A DNA stretch of 64,000 bases from NCBI RefSeq assembly GCF_027244095.1, contig NC_069657.1, positions 242,212,674-242,276,673 of the forward strand, in the 5' to 3' direction. This DNA is from Hemicordylus capensis. Taxonomy: Eukaryota; Chordata; Lepidosauria; Squamata; Cordylidae. This document shows positions 46,014 through 57,600 of this stretch, piece by piece. The position numbers and the translations under genes were made by a program. The first letter of the stretch is position 1. Each line of letters begins with the position of its first letter. A model generated the notes under the pieces. The model saw nothing but the letters and a program-made list of their open reading frames with translations, did no database searches and was not told where the DNA came from.

Positions 46014-48921
46014 TTACAGACTTCTGTCAGGGCAATCAATCTCCATCCAGTGTATCTGACTTCATGATTCGTCAGTGACATCTGGCCTTTGGGATTTTCA
46101 CTGTCCCCAGCTAAGCCACGTGTAGATAGTGTTCCAGCTCTCCGTCTTCAGCCTCATCACTAGCAAGCTTGGTAGGGCAACAATATCCTCATAAAAACCT
46201 ATATAAAAGAAACAGTCCTTGCCCCAAACAAAAATACTATACCTTTAAAATCTCTTTTGCGAGGTCTAAAGTCTCATGAAACAAACAGGCTTCTTTAATT
46301 AAAAATGTCTTGCAGAGGAGCGAAGCCTGTGATAAACACAATTTATTATCAAATCTCTAATCAGGAGCTGTAAAAACAGGGTATGGGTTTTATGATAACA
46401 CACAAAAACTTGATCCCTTTTAAACTGGGAGGTTTTCCAGGTAAAATGTAAACCGGTCCTTTGGAACTCTCTGCTACTTGGTATAACTAATCTGGAATCC
46501 TAAAGTTCCCTGTGAAAGCAAAGCAGGGCTGGCGGTAGGACAAATTTATGAATTTTGAAGCCTCAGACCCATTGATAATACTCTTAGTTTACATCAAAAT
46601 CAATTAGCAGAAATATTTCATACACATTACAAAAATTTAAAACAATAACTGCATTCAACTATTTGACTTAAAATCTCTTTTCCTTCTCACCCACAATAAC
46701 AAGTTGCTGTTCAGAGATCTTCCTTCTCACTCAATAGTTGGAGTGGGGAGACTACACTCCAGTCATAGTCTACCGAATTCGACCGACTCCATGTTGGAGA
46801 CACTTTTCCATGTACAGTCTATACAAAAACAACTTAAACAAAGAACCTACGAGCCCCCTTTCAAGGAGATATACCTGCTTGGTGTACTTATACACTTGCA
46901 CTCAAGCAATTTCATTACAGCCATAGGCCATACAGAAAACGTAAAGAAAATTAAAAGCATACATTTATACAAAGCTTTTCTCCAGCCTCCCTTTAGCTCA
47001 AGAAAGTATTACAGGTTTGTAATAAAGAAATCACCAAAGGCCAGCACTACAGTGTAAAATCACATTTGGCAAAAACAATTGCATCCGAATGACAAGGAGG
47101 ACACATACAACCTGACATCGGGAGAATGGAGTGGACAGAACTTGCCCTTTCTTCTGCATATACATTTGTAGCAAGTCACTAAAACACTCTCACAAATACA
47201 ACAAAGGTCCCACCTGTACCAAGATGAGTGGCAGAATACTCTCTGTAATTTAACAGAATGTGGAATCCCACACAGAACTTAACAGAAATAAGGTTTTCAG
47301 GAACGGAGAAACACACACACACAGAGCTCCCCTGAAATTAGCATCAGGCACAGTTAGCATTTAAACAAACATTTTGATGGGAAGCAGGGGAGTTCACATT
47401 TTAAATACCATTTTAAAACCACAACAAATGAACAGCTACATATTTTAAACTGCATTTAAACAAAATAAAACTGTGATATAACATTTAAGCATGTTTAGGG
47501 CTTAACCCATGAGCAAGTTATCCAGACAAGCGGAACACAAAAAACCCCAAGAAAACACAGTCATTAGCAAAATGGTCTATAAATCAACATTTTTTCCCAA
47601 CCTATCTCAAACCATATTCCTTATACCATCCAAAACAGGACCTTTCCTCTTGACTCTGCTATAAATCTCACAACTCAACCCACTATTCCGTTTCCAACAT
47701 GCCAGTTCCAACCTTTAAATCAGCTTTCCTTCTACCTCACAACCCACACTACATACTTTTCATTCCATTAAAAACTTCCCTTTCGTCCTTCAGATTTCAA
47801 ACCACATTGCAATACATTCCGTCCAGAATTACTTTTCTCTCCTAAGTTCTCTCCTTCCTTCCTCCCTCCCTACTTTTTATCTCTCCAGGCAGTGCTTGGT
47901 AACAATTACAGCAGGATAAGCGAAGAAAGAACTGAGTTTTCATAGTGCTCAAAAATAGCTAATCAAGCAACAGCAGCAACAAACTGGAGGAGGGGCATGC
48001 AGTTTCACCCTTGCTCCCCCCCTTTTCTCAGCTGAAGCAACCAGAAGCTGTTTGAGTTTGGAAACAGGACACAGACGCCATGATTTTAGCAAATTACAAC
48101 CATCCCTTCCTCTTTCAATTCCATTCCATAAACCTTTGAACATATAATATTAAACAAACTTCCCAGGTAGAACTGAATAATCTGATAGTAAAACATACGG
48201 TGGGGGATTTTTTTTTAGTGGGCCGGCAGGTACCTTGCCTACGGCGACCAATGTGGTCTTCCAGAACCCACCCCCTTCATCAGCTGGTCTCGAGACCATA
48301 ACTACAAAACAAAAGCAGCTGCAAAATATTTTGGTAGTCCTTGGATCCTTCTGGATCCCATTTTCTAACTCATATGGCCAGGAGTTTTGACAAAAATTAA
48401 TCATTTTCTTCTTCCTCAACGGGTCGCCGCCCGTAAGAACCTGCCAGTTCTTTAAAACACATTCCAGCGGGGTACATGACTCCCCTCCCGATTTGCTCTG
48501 AGCTCTCCCCATCACTATGTGGGGCTTGGGACTATTAACCCAGCGGGTGGGACGAACCCAATGAGTGGGACTCAAACCAAGTGGGACTTTGACCCACCCT
48601 GTGCACCTGGACTATATTAGGACCCTAACTCTGCGTTGTCTATAGTGTTCAGGCTTGCACAACACTCACCCGTTCCTTGGGACTCTAACCCTTGCGCGCT
48701 TCTTCCTCACCAATGCCTTCCTTCTCTTTTGTCTGGCACACTGCTTGTGGAGGAGCTCAGGCAGTCCGGACACGATGCGACGTCCCGCAAAATGCAGGTA
48801 TAGCCGGCTTGCGTCGATTCGGTCCGGATTCGCCGGGGATCCTTCCGCCCAGTGGGAGCCAGTGGTGCCCTCTTCCCTGTGGGGAACGTGGCCCCAATCC
48901 GAGTCGTGACGGCACCAAGAT

Positions 48922-48961
48922 TGTTGTACCCCAACAAAGAGAGGTCTGGTTCAGGCCTACA
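48922..48961 (-). repeat. 5' LTR remnant of the retroviral fossil
   Basis: Carries both terminal sequences of the LTR at 43247-43635 and adjoins the primer-binding-site-like sequence at about 48900-48920. Confidence 0.6.
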
Positions 48962-51300
48962 CCAATTTGGCAAGCAGATCCCTATATACCAGGGGTGGAT
49001 GGGGGGTAACCACAAAAAGGAATTCACAGTCTTCCTTGCAAAAGCTGTGCTGGATGGTCTGGGCAGAGAGTCTGCTGCAGAGAACTCTGACTGCCTCCTT
49101 CCTGGCTTGCTGGGGAATGCCAAGTTCAGGCTTCAGGGAGGCCTCTATGGAAGCCCCGCCCACCCGCCGATCAGCTGAGAGGCAGGGAGAGGAGAAGAAG
49201 AGCTCTCTGCAGTTTGCAGGCCGCTGGGATCCTAGGCCAGAGCCGGAGGGCAAGGCAAGCAGGATGGCAAGTGGCTGAGGGGCCCTGGGGCAGGGCCGGT
49301 GGGCAATGGGGTGGGGGTGGCAGGAACTGGTGTGGCGCCCCCTCCTCAGTGGCGCCTAGGGCACGTGCCCTGGCCGCCCCTCCCCCAGGTTCCACCCTTG
49401 AATGCAGGTGGTGTGCCTTTCTCTTGGCAAGATGCATCCTTTCTTGCCTCCTTGCAGGCACTGTCATGGTTAGGTGTGCAGTGGCTTGTGATATCCATGT
49501 TGAGATCTGATTTGGCAATTTTGCTGAGCCAAGGCAAAGGGATGTGTATTAGTTGCTAGGCAACAGCAAGGGACTTTCAGCAGCTGTTTTGTTGGCTCCC
49601 CGACCCCTGGGCCAAATATCCCATTTACTTTTGGAGTTGGCCCTGGGCTGGCATATATTGATACAGATATGAACTATTCTCTATCAGAAGAAAAGAGAGA
49701 GAGATAAAAACTATTTGCTAATTGTGCTTTCAAAGTTCAGCCATCTGGTCTTGGCAAAATAAGGAAATTCTATCAAAGTAGTTCCATTTTTATTAAGGGG
49801 CATCCAAAACAGTCATATCTCCTGGAGCTGTTTATTTCTCTTAAGTTAAAACAATTAGTAGACTAAATGTTGGTGACTCTGGCCAGGAAATTGAATCCTT
49901 TAAAGAAAATCAATGTATGACCATCCAGTTAGCATAATGTTAATAAAATGTAATAATGGTGTCAGGATTACAGAAACTCTCTCTTCACTTTTAAAAGGAA
50001 ACTGACATTGAAGATTGGATGATATTCCTGAATCATTGCCAGAGTATCAAACGTTGCCTAGAGCTGTTTGAATCAGGTGCACCATTTGTCTGAAACATCA
50101 CCTCTTTGCATTACTGCATTCATGGGCACAGCACTCCCATGGTGATGTGTTGTTCTAGGTGCAAACACTCAGCCCAATGTATCCCATTAAGAAGGCATCT
50201 TCTGTTGATTCCAATTATTCTTCTCAGTGCATGCACAATGAGACTCAAGAACAAACGTATTCTTGTCCTTACACTTGACCATCTTTAAGGGCTGTTAGAG
50301 ATGGTCAAGGACAGGCATTTGACCACTGAGTTGTGTAGCTAATGCAGTGGTCCCTGCATTGCTGTCTTATTTCATTGTCATATCAAATCTAACATCTGCA
50401 GTGACAAGTGCTCTCTTTCAGGCTTTCCTCCTTCTCTCTTCTCCGGCAGAAAAACAGCCTGGAGGCTAAAGGTCTAATCTCACTGCTGATCCTGCATTTG
50501 GGAGGAGGCCTGCTATGTAGGGGGCCTCTTCATTCTCTTTCCCTGAAGTATCAGCAGGGATGGATTGCCCTGGGTGGAGGTCTGATACAGAGCTCTCATG
50601 ATATAAAGGTGGTCTCCTTGGGTTCTTCTGCCAGAGTACAAGCAAGGCTGGAAGGTCCTGGGAGGTGGCCTGATATGGAGGCTGCTTTTTTGGTTCTTTC
50701 CTGTCATGCTCTACAGAGAGCCACCCCCACGGCTTTTCTTCCTGCAAAGGAAATGGAGGTGCCACCTCCTAGCTGTTCCCCCAGGGCCAAATCAGTCACT
50801 CAGTTTGACTCCGCCTGGATCTAAGCCTCCAGCTGCTGCTTTGGCTCTTGGTGGAAAATAAGAGGGCTGGAGAATAACATTTGGCCTCGAACTTGGGCCT
50901 TCCAGCTGTTGTTTGATTACAGCTCCCATAGTCCCCAGTAGTCGCAGTAGCCAATAGTCAGGGTTGATGGGAACTGTAGCCAAACAGCAGCTGGAGGGCT
51001 GGAGTTGTGCAGCCCTGCCCTAAATCAAGCTTCCTCTTCCTCATCACCATTCCATCCTCTTCCACACGGGGCAGATCCCTCTTCAGGGCCAAAATCCAGC
51101 CTCCTAGCCATACATGTTGGGGCAGACAAGCTCTGTATGAGCCTCCTGGCAAGGAATTGTCTATCTTGAACCTCTCAAACATCTCTTGGCCCTGAGTGGA
51201 CTGGCCAAGAGAGTCTTTTCTGTAGCTGAGTTTGACCCAAAGACCTTTTTACCCAACTCTACCCAAAGAATATACAAAGCAAGACAAATGTATTTTCTTT
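48962..51300. other. Intergenic, no gene seen
   Basis: GC-rich repeat-like text at 49140-49410, including GGTGTGGCGCCCCCTCCTCA, then AT-rich sequence. A palindromic hAT-like MITE at about 50885-51022 has CCAGCTGTTGTTTGATTACA with inverse CTGTAGCCAAACAGCAGCTG and an end GCAGCCCTGCCC. None of the open frames here shows a domain. Confidence 0.4.
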
Positions 51301-51424
51301 AAAATAAAACATTTTATTGTTTTAAACAATAAATATGCAAGTTTTATTGCTGTTCTATCTCTACATTCTATTAAAACAAATATTTAATGTTTTAAAGAAT
51401 ATATACACCGCATGTTATTGCTGC

Positions 51425-51618
51425 TTATGTAAATAGTAGCACAGTTGTCTCTTTTAATTTGCCTTCCCCTTCCTCAGCAACGTCCAGCTCCCTTGGAGGA
51501 ACCACGATCCCCATAGTGGCTTCCACCCTGGCCAGTCTGCTCCTTAGCCGCCTCAATTGTCCCCTCAGTGCCTTGAAGCTTTGTAAGCATTCCTGGCAGC
51601 TGCGGAGGTCTCTTTGGC
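51425..51618 (-). CDS. Exon 7, C-terminal exon of the repeat gene
   Basis: Acceptor TCTCCTTCAAG|GCCAAAG; continues the helix in phase (QRDLRSCQECLQSFKALRGQ, then LRRLRSRLARVEATMG) and ends PRELDVAEEGEGKLKETTVL plus four residues at a stop at 51425-51427. The leucine/arginine heptads indicate a dimerising coiled coil. The joint codon with exon 6 is TGC (Cys). Minus-strand AATAAA at about 51310-51340 follows. Confidence 0.65.
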
Positions 51619-54600
51619 CTTGAAGGAGAGAAAACAAACAGGGTGAAGGGGCCTGTCCTCCACCATGTCAGTCCCTGCATGGACTTCTAGTCCCCTTCCA
51701 TGCCCAGCACAGACTCCTCCTCTCTGTCTTCAAAACCCTCCATGGCTATGTACCCCCCCGGTGAACTTGCACCTCGTCAGGTTGATTTTTGCTCTTCCAT
51801 CTTCTCTGTCTTCAGGAACCACCTGAAGGTCTCCTGCTCTCTAAAACAACTCTTTCTCTTCCCTCTCACTGACCCTTGGGTCTGGAACTGCCACTCAGAT
51901 GTGGCCCCTCGTCTCTCTCCTATCCCTCCAATGATACCTGAAAACCCACCTCCACTGCGCAGCCTTTGGCGTAATGCCTCAGTAGAGGCAGCTCCATCGG
52001 CTTGAATTGAATGCCCCTTATGCTTTCCTCTCCCATTCCTCCTCTTCCTCACTTCTCTCTCCAAAGCCAAACTTTAGACTGTATGCTCCTGGTGGCAGGG
52101 AACTTTTGCCCATGTACATTGATGACACTATAAGGAGGATTTGCAATATGCACAATTGTATATCATCCTCCTTGGTTTCCTGTTTCATCTCAGCTTAAAC
52201 TCAAAAGGGCTGATATTTGTTTTCCTTTTAGCATTCATATTCTGCTCTTCCTCAAGCAGCTCAGGGAGGTTTATACATGGTTATTTTTTCCTCACAATAA
52301 CCCTAAGAGGTAAGTTAGGCTGTAGGACAAGTGACTGGCCCAAAGTCACCCATAGAGTTTCATGACTGGATGAGAATTCAAACCTGGGTCTCCCTGGTCC
52401 TAAGGAGGTGCAGCTGAAATACATACACATCTTTCCCCCACTTGCCCCCACCTCAGCTTCCCTCTACTTCTTCTATTGTATCCCTGCCTCTGTTTTTAGA
52501 CTATAAGTTTTTTAGATTGTAAAATCACAATGAGGATGGAAAAGGTAGAGGTTATGGAGTGCTGCCTCTGTGAGACTTACAGTCACGCAGCTGATGGAGC
52601 TGCATCTCTACCAAACTCTGCAGAGTTTCTTTCACATTGCTGAGGTCCGGTTCCAGAGGAGGTGGGGAAGGAGGAGGAGGTGGAGAGGGATGCAGGAGGA
52701 GGGAAGAGGTGGAGGTGGAGCGTGGGATGGAGGCAACCTCAAGGGAGGCAGAGGACAATGATGAATCAGACCCAGAGGCCTGGAGAAGTGCAGCAGGGCC
52801 TGCAGGAACATCTGCAAGAGAGAAGAAGAAGAAGGAGGTCAGCTGCAAAGGCTGACATCCTACCACACCCACCATCACTTGCCCTCACTGCTCACCCCGA
52901 GAAGCTGCTTGGATTACAGGCACTGGAGGTTGGACACATGAAAGACAGAAAACGAAGGAACACTTCAGCAAGCACTGACAACCCACTCACAGGCCTCCCC
53001 CCAAAACCTTAGATGCAGACTCAGATCAAGCATTTCAACATGAAATTAAAAAAAGAGCCGTTCTTAGCCCAGCAGCAATTTCAGGGGCATGCTGTGAACA
53101 TACCTTCCCTTTCCCACCACTGCAGCTGAACTTCACTGCAGATGAGCCTTGTCCGCAAGAGTCCAATTTGCAGGTTGATGGCCCGAAGAGAATGAGGGAA
53201 CTGTTGGGAAATGCGGCGAACCCTCAGTTCTGCAACAAAGAGAACAAAAAGGAACAAATGTTGTACGTGCTGACCAGGCTGAGTACTATTGACTTGCAAA
53301 AAAGGCAGTGTTAGGGCTTAGTCCATCATCTGGGCTGGGTATCAAAACTGCGGCTGATCTTTGTGCTGGGTGTAAATGCAAAAGGTTTCTAAGGTGTCAC
53401 AATACTTACGCTGCTGGACATAGTTATGCTGTAACGCTTTGAGGAGTTCTGCTTCTTGCTGAAGATAATTATAAGCCATGGAAGGCTCTAGTAAGGGCTC
53501 TGACACAGAAGCTGCTTCCTTTGGAGTGTTTGTGAGGATGGAAGGACCTGACACTGAGGTATCCTCAATGAGCACTTTCCTCAGTATGTCATTGGTGATA
53601 CGAGGTGCTGGAAGATATTCTGGCATGGAGGGATCCGCAGTGAGCTCTTCCTCCAGGATGTCGTTGGTGATGTTAGGTGCTGGAAGGGGTTCTGGCATGG
53701 AGGGTTCCTCAGTGAGCTCTTCCCCCAGAATGTCATTGGTCATGCGAGGTGCTGGAAGGGGTTCTGGCATGGAGGATTCCTCAGTGAGCTCTTCCCCCAG
53801 AATGTCATTGGTCATGCGAGGTGCTGGAAGGGGTTCTGGCATGGAGGATTCCTCAGTGAGCTCTTCCCCCAGGATGTTTTTGGTGATAGGAGGTGCTGGA
53901 AGAGGTTCTGGCACGGAGGGTTCCGCAGTGAGCTCTTCCCCAGGATCTTGTTGGTGATGCGAGTGGCTGGAAGGGGTTCTGGCATGGAGGGTTCCTCAGT
54001 GAGCTCTTCCCCCAGGATATCATTGGTGATGCGAGGTGCTGGAAGAGGTTATGGCACGGAGGGTTCCTCAGTGAACTCTTCCCCCAGGATGTCATTGGTG
54101 ATGCGAGGTGCTGGAAGTGGTCCTGGCATGGAGGGTTCCTCAATGAGCTCTTCCTCCAGGATGTCTTTGGTGATGTGAGTTGCAGGAAGAGGTTCTGAAA
54201 TGGAGGGTTCCTCAGTAGGCTCTTCCCCCAGGATGTCATTGGTCATGCGAGGTGCTGGAAGTGGTTCTGGCATGGAGGATTCCTCAATGAGCTCTTCCCC
54301 CAGGATGTCATTGGTCATGCGAGGTGATGGAAGAGGTTCTGGCATGGAGGGTTCCTGAGTGAACTCTTCCCCCAGGATGTCATTAGTGATGCGAGGAGGT
54401 GGAAGTGGTTCTGGCATGGAGGGTTCCTCAGTGAGCTCTTCCCCCAGGATCTTGTTGGTGATGCGAGTTGCTGGAAGTGGTTCTGGCATGGAGGGTTCCT
54501 CAGTGAGCTCTTTCCCCAGGATGTCATTGGTCATGCGAGGTGCTGGAAGTGGTTCTGGCATGGCGGGTTCCTCAATGAGCTCTTCCCCCAGGATGTCATT

Positions 54601-57600
54601 CGTCATGAGAGGTGATGGAAGTGGTTCTAGCATGGAGGGTTCCTCAGTGAGCACTTCCCCCAGGATGTCATTGGTGATGCGAGGTGCTGGAAGTGGTTCT
54701 GGCATGGAGGGTTCCTCAGTGAACTCTTCCCCCAGGATCTTGTTGGTGATGCGAGTTGCTGGAAGTGGTTCTGGCATGGAGGGTTCCTCATTGAGCCCTT
54801 CCCCCAAGATGTCATTGGTTATGTGAATTGCTGGAAGGGGTTCTGACATGGAGGGTTCCTCAGTGAGCTCTTCCCCCAGGATGTTATTGGTCATGCGAGG
54901 TGCTGGAAGTGGTTCTGGCATGGAGGGTTCCTCAATGAGCTCTTCCCCCAGGATGTCATTGGTCATGCGAGGTGATGGAAGAGCTTCTGGCATGGAGGGT
55001 TCCTCAGTGAGCTCTTCCCCCAGGATGTCATTGGTGATGCGAGCTGCTGGAAGGGGTTATGTCATGGAGGATTCCTCAGTGAGCTCTTCCCCCAGGATGT
55101 CGTTGGTCATGCGAGGTGCTGGAAGGGGTTCTGGCATGGAGGGTTCCTCAGTGAGCTCTTCCCCCAGGATGTTGTTGGTGATACGAGGTGCTGGAATGGG
55201 TTCTGGCATGGATGGTTCCTCAGTTAGGTCTTCCCCCATTATGTCATTGGTCATGCGAGGTGCTGGAAGGTGTTCTGGCATGGAGGGTTCCTCAAGGAGC
55301 GCTTCCGCCAGGATGTCATTGGTGATGTAAGTTGCTGGAAGAGGTTCTGGCACGGAGGTTTCCTCAGAGAGCTCTTCCTCCAGGATGTCATTGGTGTTGT
55401 GAGTTGCTGGAAGAGGTTCTGGCATGGAGGGTTCCTCAGTGAGCGCTTCCCCCAGGATGTCACTGGTGATCAGAGGTGGTGGAAGGGGTTCTGGCATGGA
55501 GGGTTCCTCAGTGACCTCTTCCCACAGGATCTTGTTGGTGATGGGAGGTGCTGGAAAGTGTTCTGGCATGGAGGGTTCCTCAATGAGTGCTTCCCCCAGG
55601 ATGTCATTGGTGATGTGAATTGCTGGAAGGGGTTCTTGAATCGAAGTTTGCTCAATGAGCGCTTCGCCCAAGATGTCATGGTTGATGTGAGTTGCTGGAA
55701 GGGGTTCTGGTACAGAGGGTTCCTCAGTGAGCTTTTTCCCCAGGATGTCGTTGGTGATGAAGTTTCTCGAAGTGGTTCTGGCATGGAGGGTTCCTCAATG
55801 AGCGCTTCCCCCAGGATGTCATTGGTGATGTGAGTTTCTGGAAGTGGTTCTAGAATGGAGGGTTCCTCAATGAGTGCTTCTCCCAGGATGTCATTTGTGA
55901 TGTGAGTTGCTGGAAGAGGTTCTGGCACGGAGGGTTCCTCAGTGAGCTCTTTCCCCAGGATGTCGTTGGTCATGCGAGGTGCTGGAAGAGTTTCTGGCAC
56001 AGAGGGTTCCTCAGTGAGCTCTTCCCCCAGGATGTCATTGGTCATGCGAGGTGCTGGTAGAGGTTCTGGCACAGAGGGTTCCTCAGTGAGCTCTTCTCCC
56101 AGGATGTCATTGGTGATGCGAGGTGCTGGAAGTGGTTCTGTCATGGAGGGTTCTTCAATGAGCGCTTCCCCCAGGATGTTGTTGGTGATGTGAGTGCTGG
56201 AAGTGGTTTTGGCACGGAGGGTTCCTCAGTAAGGTCTTCCCCCATTATGTCATTGGTCATGCGAGGTGCTGGAAGGTGTTCTGGCATGGAGGGTTCCTCA
56301 AGGAGCGCTTCCGCCAGGATGTCATTGGTGATGTAAGTTGCTGGAAGAGGTTCTTGCATGGAGGTTTCCTCAGAGAGCTCTTCCTCCAGGATGTCATTGG
56401 TGATGTGAGTTGCTGGAAGAGGTTCTGGCATGGAGGGTTCCTCAATGAGCGCTTCCCCCAGGATGTCATTGGTGATGCGAGGTGGTGGAAGAGGTTCTGG
56501 CACGGAGGGTTCCTCAGTGACCTCTTCCCACAGGATCTTGTTGGTGATGGGAGGTGCTGGAAAGTGTTCTGGCATGGAGGGTTCCTCAATGAGTGCTTCC
56601 CCCAGGATGTCATTGGTGATGTGAGTTGCTGGAAGGGGTTCTGGCATGGAGGGTTCCTCAATCAGCTTTTTCCCCAGGATGTCGTTGGTGATGAAGTTTC
56701 TCGAAGTGGTTCTGGCATGGAGGGTTCCTCAATGAGCGCTTCCCCCAGTATGTCATTGGTCATGCGAGGTGCTGGAAGAGTTTCTGGCACAGAGGGTTCC
56801 TCAGTGAGCTCTTCCCCCAGGATGTCATTGGTCATGCGAGGTGCTGGTAGAGGTTCTGGCACAGAGGGTTCCTCAGTGAGCTCTTCTCCCAGGATGTCAT
56901 TGGTGATGCGAGGTGCTGGAAGTGGTTCTGTCATGGAGGGTTCTTCAATGAGCGCTTCCCCCAGGATGTTGTTGGTGATGTGAGTGCTGGAAGTGGTTTT
57001 GGCACGGAGGGTTCCTCAGTAAGGTCTTCCCCCATTATGTCATTGGTCATGCGAGGTGCTGGAAGGTGTTCTGGCATGGAGGGTTCCTCAAGGAGCGCTT
57101 CCGCCAGGATGTCATTGGTGATGTAAGTTGCTGGAAGAGGTTCTTGCATGGAGGTTTCCTCAGAGAGCTCTTCCTCCAGGATGTCATTGGTGATGTGAGT
57201 TGCTGGAAGAGGTTCTGGCATGGAGGGTTCCTCAATGAGCGCTTCCCCCAGGATGTCATTGGTGATGCGAGGTGGTGGAAGAGGTTCTGGCACGGAGGGT
57301 TCCTCAGTGACCTCTTCCCACAGGATCTTGTTGGTGATGGGAGGTGCTGGAAAGTGTTCTGGCATGGAGGGTTCCTCAATGAGTGCTTCCCCCAGGATGT
57401 CATTGGTGATGTGAGTTGCTGGAAGGGGTTCTTGAATTGAAGTTTCCTCAATGAGCGCTTCCCCCAAGATGTCATGGGTGATGTGAGTTGCTGGAAGGGG
57501 TTCTGGCATGGAGGGTTCCTCAATCAGCTTTTTCCCCAGGATGTCGTTGGTGATGAAGTTTCTCGAAGTGGTTCTGGCATGGAGGGTTCCTCAATGAGCG

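Larger units (their letters stand above)
43247..48961 (-). mobile_element. Broken endogenous retrovirus, gammaretrovirus-like fossil
   Basis: The ends share TGTTGTACCCCAACAAAGAG at 43247 and 48922, and TCTGGTTCAGGCCTACA near 43635 and 48961; the two terminal repeats are unequal in length. On the minus strand the right-hand repeat is followed by a primer-binding site like the 3' end of tRNA-His (TTGGTGCCGTCACGACTCGG). The left-hand repeat is preceded by a purine tract (AAAGAAAGAGGAGGGAAT). Parts recognised: a gag matrix-like piece (about 48150-48515) and an env transmembrane-like piece (about 43855-44190). No pol is recognisable. A MIR-like SINE (45805-46013) lies within it. The element is clearly broken and non-coding as a whole; age cannot be estimated from the repeats. 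Confidence 0.75.

Noticed and set aside
46704-47057. 117-codon frame as a gene
   Set aside because: No domain, no splice context, and it lies within the retroviral fossil on the opposite strand.
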